Assembly: GCA_023375675.1 (NCBI GenBank)
Contig: JALQBC010000001.1
Coordinates: forward strand, 620,001-684,000
Direction of reading: 5' to 3'
Source of the DNA: Cytospora piceicola
Taxonomy: Eukaryota > Ascomycota > Sordariomycetes > Diaporthales > Cytosporaceae
DNA: 64,000 nt
A program made the translations under genes and the position numbers. The notes beneath the pieces are model-generated. The model did not search any database. It saw nothing but the letters and a program-made list of their open reading frames with translations, and was not told the DNA's origin. Shown here in pieces: positions 58,054 through 64,000 of this stretch (positions are counted from its first letter, which is position 1; every line of letters starts with the position of its first letter).

Positions 58054-60879
58054 TCAGAGCCCCTTCGGCCCCATACCATCCACTCCGCCCGTGGTGAAAT
58101 ATTCAGAGATGACACCAAGTGCATAACTAATGCTAGCAACCCACACGCCACCCACAACCAGCCTCTTACTCAGGCTCTTCTTTGTCTTCTGGCCATCAGA
58201 GCTCCTGGGCTTGGGTCCACTAAAGACAGGCTCCTCGCGTTGCACATCAATATTGTACTTGATGCGCGGAGGGGGAGGAGGGAGGTTGCTAGCTTCAGTC
58301 ACAGGTAGATCCTCGTAGTTCACGTAGCCTGTGGGCGAGGTGAAGCTGGCGCTGGCTGGTGAGATTTTGGCACGACCTGTCATGTCGATCGGGTTGATCG
58401 GCGCTTCCGAAGACTGGGAGTCTGCGGCCATAGATGAAGGCTGGGGCTCGGATGGGGCCTCTTCTGTCTGCTTGGTGGCTGTTGACCGGACCTTGCGGAA
58501 GATGAGCATGTCGCCGCTACCGGTGACTATCTCGTAGCCTTCGGCCTGAAGAGGAGCGAAGTGTGGGAAGAACCTGGCAGGGTTGGACAAGCGAGCCAAA
58601 GCTTCTGCGGGTGTCAAGGCAGACACAAGGTCTGGAACATAAGAGGAAGTCTCGACGATGTTGATATCCTGCATAGCCGGGTCATATGCCAGGATTTTGT
58701 ACAAGGTTGGCTCACCCGAGATATCGGACTTGGAGCTTGCCGTTGGCGTGCCGCTGCGTTTTCCATCGTCACAGTTTTTGAAATCCTGAGCCTCTTTCGA
58801 GTACGAGTTAGTATGAGCAAGCTTACGGATTCTTTCTGTTACGGGGGCCTTGCCGCTAGATTGTCGGTCAAGGGCTGTTTCAAGTTTCGAGGGCGTTGGC
58901 TGGCCAAAGGCTCCCTCGAGCCCACCGTCCATACTCGGGGCCTCAGTCTGGACCTGGTCCTCAGCCTTAGAGAACGTCTCCGTCCAGGACTTCTTGAAGT
59001 CTTCAGGGAAGTCACGGGCGTAGTTGCCAGTCATCGTAGATCCAGAAGATTCCGTCGCGTTTTCTTCTTGAACCTTGGCTTTCGCCGATTTGACAGTCAG
59101 GCTGGCTTCTCTATCGATAGCATCCGAAGCCGTTTGGTGTCGCTTCATCAGAGAGTCCAACATCTTGCGATAGTTCACCTTCTCGATGTCTTTTGATTCC
59201 TGGTCTTGAGCATCCATCTTATCCAGGCCCTGCTGCACAGGGTCTTGATGTATATCAGGCTGGCCATCCGGCTCTTGATACATGACCGGACCGTACTTGT
59301 CCAAGTCAGTGTAGCTTCTCCGTAGTTCCTCAGCGGTCGGTGCGGGCTTCCCATCTGGTTCGTTCCATCTGTAAGCACGGTCGTACTCACCCGTGTCGGT
59401 GTAGTTCTTTGTGGCCTCTTCCAACACCCGTGGGTCAGCAGATGGCGTAGGTTTCCCGTCCGGCTCGTTCCACCTGTAGGCATGGTCATACTCGTCGAGA
59501 TCAGTATAATTCTTAGTGAGCTCTTCTGATACCCGTGGATTGGCAGATGACGTGGGTTGTCCGTCCGGCTCATTCCACCTGTAAGCACGACTGTACTCGT
59601 CCAGATCCGGGTAGTCCTTGGTGAGCCCCTCAGCGACTCGTCCATCTTGGGAAGGAAGAGGCTGCCCGTATGGCTCGTTCCAGTACACAGGTTCGTTGTA
59701 CTGGGCCAACTCTTCGGGATCGTAGTCCTTAGTGAGGCCCTCTGCGACTCTTGGATCTGCGGATAGTGTCGGGTTCCCGTCAGGTTCATTCCACTTCACC
59801 GGTCCATATTTTGCCAGCTCAACGGGGTCGTAAGTTTTACTGTAGTCTTTTGCAACTCTTGGATCTGTAGTGGTTGTCGGTTTCCCATCAGGCTCATTCC
59901 ACTTCACCGGTCCGTACTTTGCCAGTTCTGCCGGGTCATAGTCCTTGCTGAGCTCCCCTGCAGTCGGTACTGGTTTTCCATCTGGCTCATTGTGCCTGAG
60001 AGCCTTGTATTCACCGAGATCGTCATACTGCGGCTGAGTGTCCTTCCCTGAAGAAGCTACATCGTCGATGACCGGCTTGTACTTGTCGAGGTCACTATAT
60101 GGGGCCTTTTCATTCTCAAAAAAGCGGGAAGTGATCTCGTCCACCACCACCGACCTGTACTTGTCGAGGTCATCGTATTGAGGTTTAAGATCCCCGAAAC
60201 GAGCGGCTTCTTCGTCCTGGAAGGTCTTGACGGGCATATCTACACCGTCCTTAGGAGTGTTCGGAGCTGGGTGTCTTGCAACTTTCCGATTCGTAATCGG
60301 GTCAATGACGAAGTCGTCCCGCTCGAGGCTGCCGTAGGAGCTATGAGGAACAAAAACTGACTTGGCGCTTCGCGCCTTTTGGTTTTTCTTTGAAAGTGGA
60401 TTGCACACTCTTTGTTCCTCGTCCTTGCCGAAAAGCAGATGGTCCATCGCTCCGCGCTCGACATCTTCGATATTTTGTCCAGGCCGCGCACCACCCTTGT
60501 CAGCTGGTGTTCGTTGCTTGTCGGCTCCAACCTTGTTTACGCATCTAGCGCCCGCCCTTGCATCATGTGAGATCCATGAAGTCTTCATAATGCGCATCAG
60601 GGCACGCCGGCCATCCTCGGCAAAGGGATGCTTGTCCCAGGATAGTTGGCGGTTAATCTGCTCGGCATACTTGTGTCTCAACACGCGTTGACGTTGTCGA
60701 ATCTCACGGTGCAACTCGGGGTCGAGGTGGGAAAGCCACATTCCAAGGCGGAAGCCACGGATCTGCTGGGGCTGTTGAATACCAGCGGTGCTGGAGACAC
60801 CGATAGCCCTTGTTGCAATAGCATATTGGGTCTGAAGAGACCTTGCTCGAGGGGTGAACTGAGATGCAGTGGTCAACAT
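58054..60879 (-). CDS. large WNEPDG-repeat protein, probably mitochondrial
   Basis: Not a family I can name. Single exon, 941 aa. The N-terminus (MLTTASQFTPRARSLQTQYA and on to about 45) is basic, Ser/Thr-rich and free of acidic residues, like a mitochondrial presequence. A basic helical region follows (HLDPELHREIRQRQRVLRHK). Residues about 205-290 hold PQYDDLDKY-type units. Residues about 293-541 hold eight tandem units of about 30-36 residues, each with a [WYH][NQ]EP[DY]G-[KQN]-P core followed by a DPR/EEL segment and a YxDLDEY/YDPxELAKYGPV spacer. Past a charged, disordered part, residues about 745-800 look ordered (YKILAYDPAMQDINIVETSS). A single hydrophobic span near 915-935 (VVGGVWVASISYALGVIS) precedes a short tail. 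It may be a membrane-anchored mitochondrial protein. Confidence 0.8.
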   Translation of the reverse strand: MLTTASQFTPRARSLQTQYAIATRAIGVSSTAGIQQPQQIRGFRLGMWLSHLDPELHREIRQRQRVLRHKYAEQINRQLSWDKHPFAEDGRRALMRIMKTSWISHDARAGARCVNKVGADKQRTPADKGGARPGQNIEDVERGAMDHLLFGKDEEQRVCNPLSKKNQKARSAKSVFVPHSSYGSLERDDFVIDPITNRKVARHPAPNTPKDGVDMPVKTFQDEEAARFGDLKPQYDDLDKYRSVVVDEITSRFFENEKAPYSDLDKYKPVIDDVASSGKDTQPQYDDLGEYKALRHNEPDGKPVPTAGELSKDYDPAELAKYGPVKWNEPDGKPTTTTDPRVAKDYSKTYDPVELAKYGPVKWNEPDGNPTLSADPRVAEGLTKDYDPEELAQYNEPVYWNEPYGQPLPSQDGRVAEGLTKDYPDLDEYSRAYRWNEPDGQPTSSANPRVSEELTKNYTDLDEYDHAYRWNEPDGKPTPSADPRVLEEATKNYTDTGEYDRAYRWNEPDGKPAPTAEELRRSYTDLDKYGPVMYQEPDGQPDIHQDPVQQGLDKMDAQDQESKDIEKVNYRKMLDSLMKRHQTASDAIDREASLTVKSAKAKVQEENATESSGSTMTGNYARDFPEDFKKSWTETFSKAEDQVQTEAPSMDGGLEGAFGQPTPSKLETALDRQSSGKAPVTERIRKLAHTNSYSKEAQDFKNCDDGKRSGTPTASSKSDISGEPTLYKILAYDPAMQDINIVETSSYVPDLVSALTPAEALARLSNPARFFPHFAPLQAEGYEIVTGSGDMLIFRKVRSTATKQTEEAPSEPQPSSMAADSQSSEAPINPIDMTGRAKISPASASFTSPTGYVNYEDLPVTEASNLPPPPPRIKYNIDVQREEPVFSGPKPRSSDGQKTKKSLSKRLVVGGVWVASISYALGVISEYFTTGGVDGMGPKGL
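59255..60000. repeat. coding tandem repeat, about 105-bp period
   Basis: In-frame degenerate tandem repeat encoding the WNEPDG units of the 941-aa protein. Copies are diverged at the DNA level (cores near 59255, 59350, 59460, 59570, 59670, 59780, 59900 and 59975), so the array is old and not an unstable minisatellite. Confidence 0.8.
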
Positions 60880-63103
60880 TGTGAATGGCGCCGAGTGAGA
60901 ATCATGCTACGGTGTTCTGTGGGCTAGCGACACTTAAAGAAGTCAGCTATAAAGCTCTTGATATACGGAATATGTTAGACTTCACGCTTGTGTATGAGGC
61001 CTCGGGAAGGAGGGGATCATCGTACGATCTCCCAAAACGGCGAATGTGGGCTCAGGCGCGGCATGGCGTAGGGCGGACGGCGGGGCTGACTTACCGGGAA
61101 ACAAAGAGGCGGGAGAAGGGTTTGGCTATTCGGAGTAAGGGGCTCGCGTGGAGGAAGCCAAGCCTATATTTCGGGGAAACTGTCTGCAGTGAACGAAGAC
61201 CGAGCAGTTGGCGAGGTAATGGAAACGTGAGTGACCAGGCGAAGAGTGTGAATCCAGGTGAGGAATCGGCTCGAGTCACTCCTAAGTCGTGTCCGGTAGC
61301 CGACGATGCGACCGCCGTCAGCAAAGCAGAAGCTTGTGTCTTTGCTAAGCTTTTGGAAACAGCAAGACTATTCGAGTCATCGGAGTGCAAGTCACGGTGA
61401 GTTGGTATACATAGGTGACAGAGGAAGGTCTCGGCTGGGGATTGGAGAAGAGAAAGGGGGGAAGGGACAAATCGAAAATGGAGGGGACACACACGAGATC
61501 ACGATGTTAAAGAGCATCTGGATATGTAAAACGGAAATAGAAACGGCCTGTTGTACCAGCCAACGGTACGACCTCGTCTTTTCTACCTCGATCTGATACA
61601 ATAGTCCGTTTTCCCCAGACTGCCGGGCACCTTCAGGCCCTGCTCTCCGCATCCAAACACACCCAAGTCCTCCACAGCTGCCGTGAATCGTGGGGCCAGT
61701 GGAGCACTTGTCACGATGGCTCAAGGCCCAAGCCACTTGCATGTCAGCGTTTCTCATGCGGGGTAGCGCCTTGTCAGCTCGTTTCCCCCCAGGATCCCGC
61801 ACCCGACAGGAGATAAGCAGGGGTTGCCTAACATGGCCCAGGGGTCACATGCAGGGCCGTGCCCGAGTCGACCCGAAGCCGAAGAGGCATGGTCGCTGCA
61901 ACTTTCGCTGTGATGGGATGGGGGAATGACTGGTGAGGTGAGCCTAGGCTATTTCTGTATTCCGTTACATGCGAGACGGGGGAATGAAGAAGAAACCATT
62001 TCCTCGGTTGGCGGCTCAATAGCAGCGTTTGCCAGTTACCTACTTGAGTACCTTAGTACCTGGTACACTACAGATCCGGCTGCATGTGCGGTTCAAACTG
62101 CAAGTCCCTGCACCTGCCCCGTATTTACTGTGTACTGCGTATACCATAGTAGTGATGCCTTCAAAACGAAGATGCAGTGTAATGAAGAGACGGCACGGAT
62201 GAGCCTTTCTCACGAGTCTCACGAGTCATTTGGGTAACATGCATCAGGAAACATCAGGGCAGCTTGGCCACAGAACGGAACTCTTGAGCCCTGCAAGGCA
62301 TTATGTAAAACCTAACGAATACTGCGTCGGTGTTTTGCCCCCCTGGATGTTATATTGGAAAGATATCCCCAGGTTGAGGTTGTCTCTAATGCGAGTTTAA
62401 TTCACAACTCTCTCGCCTGGAGAGAATGTCATAAGGATCTGAAAGCCCACACCTGTAAGTGGAGGCGGGGATTAGAAGTACCTGTACTTGAGATTGAATT
62501 CCTACCCTTTTCCTGACACATAAGCAGATATAGGTGATGTAAATCCGACCAGGGAGGATAAAATACAAACAACTAATTGTTACCAATTTATATATTGTTT
62601 CCGGTCATTTCTTGTACTCTTCTTACGAACTCACTCAACTCTCGCTCTGCTTGAAGGCCCCGCGCTTGATACTGAACCAGACCATCTCCTGATTGGTAAC
62701 ATCGACATGGCAGGCTCCACCACAGTAAGCGGCAGCTAGCGAAGCTGGCCGGCATGACGCATCTCTTTCCCGTCCACCGTGGGGTTTCTAAGCTCTGGTC
62801 CAAAAGTATTTGGTTTTTGTCAACTCGCCTTCACATCGTCGTGTCTCTTTCCACCAAGTAATGCCCTGAGACCAGCCACAGTCCACCGGCTTTAATGTTA
62901 CATCTGACGAACGAGAATACTTCTACCAATCGAGCACCAGCTCGTTCAGACGTCGCTCTCCCGGCCGAGAACCACCTCATCAGATAAATAGCCCTCGCCC
63001 GCGATCTCACGACGCCCACAATCGTCGCGAACACTTCCTTCGCCCACCAATACATACCCATACCATACCAAACCCGGCCACGTCCCCGGATTCGATTCTC
63101 ACC
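60880..63103. other. 2.2-kb divergent spacer
   Basis: Upstream region of the repeat protein (-) and of listerin (+). It has open frames up to 171 codons (60885-61400, +), with no recognisable domain. A TACCTACTTGAGTACCTTAGTACC-like motif lies near 62037. The 200 bases before 63104 are CT/CA-rich, as expected for a leader. Confidence 0.5.
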
Positions 63104-64000
63104 ATGGTATCTAAGAAGTCCGGTGTAAAAGGGCGCGCTATCAGCGGTAGGGGATTTGGTAGTCCAGCCCCGTCTGGCTTTGGGGGCTTCTCTACACCAT
63201 CCGCAGGCACTGGCAGTCTCTCATACCTTTCCGAGGACCCCGACTTCTCCTTGATATCCGACTCCAATATTGTTGTTTCTTTCAAGAACCTCCTCAAGAA
63301 AGACAACACCACCAAATCCAAGGCCCTCGCAGAACTCGTCCAGTACACACAAACACACCCCAAAGACCAGGATGGGGGCATCGAAGAGGCAGTGCTGGAG
63401 ACATGGGTTCGGCTCTATCCCAGGATATCCATTGACAACGACCGTCGAGTCCGCGAGCTCTCACACACTCTCCAGTTCGAGTTGCTGAAGTCCGCCCGGA
63501 AACGAATGGAGAGAAATATACCCAAGATCGCGGGAGCTTGGTTGGCAGGAACATTTGACAAGGACAAGGCTGTCGCAAGAGCTGCCACGGAGGGGTTCTC
63601 CGCGTTCCTTACCACGGAAGAAAAGGTTACACAGTTCTGGAAGAAGTGCCAGCCCCAGGTCCTGCAATTTGCAACCGACGCAGTCATAGAAACGCCCGAT
63701 ACCTTGAGCGATGAGCGGTCCACGAAACCCGAGGATGCAGAAGCCAAATACTACCGTGTTGTCGCAGCAAGTTTCTCCTTGGTTCTTGGCCTTCTTCGAA
63801 GACTTTCCAGCGCAGACACGGAGAAGTACAACACAGAATATGAGACGTTCCTCACATCTGGCCCTGGAGATTGTGCCTGGTCTTTCGCAACAGCGGACGA
63901 TGCCCATGTCAGAAAGATGGTGTACCAGCTGCTGCATCTCTGCATGGAGAAGCGGAGGGAGCTGATACAGCCACAATTGTCTCAAATCGGGAAAATCTTG
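63104..64000 (+). CDS. LTN1: E3 ubiquitin ligase listerin, Ltn1/Rkr1 (3' partial)
   Basis: Ribosome quality control E3 ligase that ubiquitinates nascent chains stalled on 60S subunits. The frame is open from the ATG to the window end, giving 299 codons without an intron. It starts MVSKKSGVKGRAISGRGFGS and is followed by the conserved N-terminal block: DSNIVVSFKNLLKKDNTTKS, WVRLYPRISIDNDRRVREL and IAGAWLAGTFDKDKAVARAA. These match the listerin N-terminal domain, which contacts the 60S-bound NEMF/Rqc2 complex. The rest (HEAT-like repeats, RWD and the C-terminal RING-CH) lies beyond the window; the family is about 1500-1800 aa. The start has an accATGg context. Confidence 0.92.
   Translation, partial: MVSKKSGVKGRAISGRGFGSPAPSGFGGFSTPSAGTGSLSYLSEDPDFSLISDSNIVVSFKNLLKKDNTTKSKALAELVQYTQTHPKDQDGGIEEAVLETWVRLYPRISIDNDRRVRELSHTLQFELLKSARKRMERNIPKIAGAWLAGTFDKDKAVARAATEGFSAFLTTEEKVTQFWKKCQPQVLQFATDAVIETPDTLSDERSTKPEDAEAKYYRVVAASFSLVLGLLRRLSSADTEKYNTEYETFLTSGPGDCAWSFATADDAHVRKMVYQLLHLCMEKRRELIQPQLSQIGKIL

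Noticed and set aside
60885..61400. 171-codon plus-strand frame in the spacer right of the WNEPDG-repeat gene
   Set aside because: No motif, mixed codon use, and it overlaps the start and promoter region of the divergent repeat-protein gene.

Overview
The window is nuclear DNA of a filamentous ascomycete, most likely a Sordariomycete. Genes are spread over both strands with no operons. Introns are short (54-117 nt inside coding sequence) with GTRNGY donors and CTAAC-like branch sites. Coding DNA is GC-rich, and one AT-rich island has the CpA/TpG depletion left by repeat-induced point mutation (RIP). Gene content (HUWE1/Tom1-type HECT ligase, Gyp5-type RabGAP, Sog2, RECQ5-like helicase, Cce1 resolvase, Tsc13, listerin) also fits Pezizomycotina. 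No species is named because no sequence comparison could be run.

Layout. 1-10.6 kb: 3' three quarters of a giant HECT E3 ligase (Tom1/HUWE1), cut by the left edge. 12.2-15.4 kb: TBC RabGAP (Gyp5/EVI5 type). 17.0-17.75 kb (-): ribosomal protein S8 with a likely 5'UTR intron. 18.9-22.0 kb (-): leucine-rich-repeat RAM-pathway protein Sog2. 22.0-24.5 kb: no gene seen. 24.5-27.2 kb: a RECQ5-like helicase (+) tail to tail with the mitochondrial Holliday-junction resolvase Cce1 (-), two recombination enzymes about 110 bp apart. 27.8-32.65 kb: an accessory block holding a decayed berberine-bridge-type FAD oxidase, an intact short-chain dehydrogenase, an unrecognised decayed gene and the frameshifted KR-ACP end of a highly reducing polyketide synthase. 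Together these look like the relic of a secondary-metabolite cluster.

33.2-45.0 kb is mostly intact: glutathione reductase with two candidate starts (mitochondrial and cytosolic), a cytosine-deaminase-like amidohydrolase (-) lacking two catalytic positions, a BLOC-1 subunit 1-like protein, enoyl-CoA reductase Tsc13 (-), a mitochondrial-type NADPH:quinone reductase and a 601-aa protein of unknown function. 45.9-48.74 kb is a RIP-type AT island with tetranucleotide arrays and a 45-bp tandem repeat. A conserved-looking 210-aa protein (-) begins about 100 bp past its right edge. 49.5-57 kb is a gene-poor accessory stretch with an MFS monocarboxylate-type transporter (-), two relics of other genes and an intron-containing tRNA-Ile(AAU). 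57.2-60.9 kb: a small 86-aa protein and a 941-aa presumed mitochondrial protein with WNEPDG repeats (-). 63.1 kb to the right edge: N-terminus of the ribosome-quality-control E3 ligase listerin (Ltn1).

Most genes are unrelated housekeeping functions and no operon-like cooperation is expected. The exceptions are the recombination pair at 24.5-27.2 kb and the polyketide relic at 27.8-32.65 kb. Exon joins in the entries were inferred by eye from splice consensus plus reading-frame continuity.
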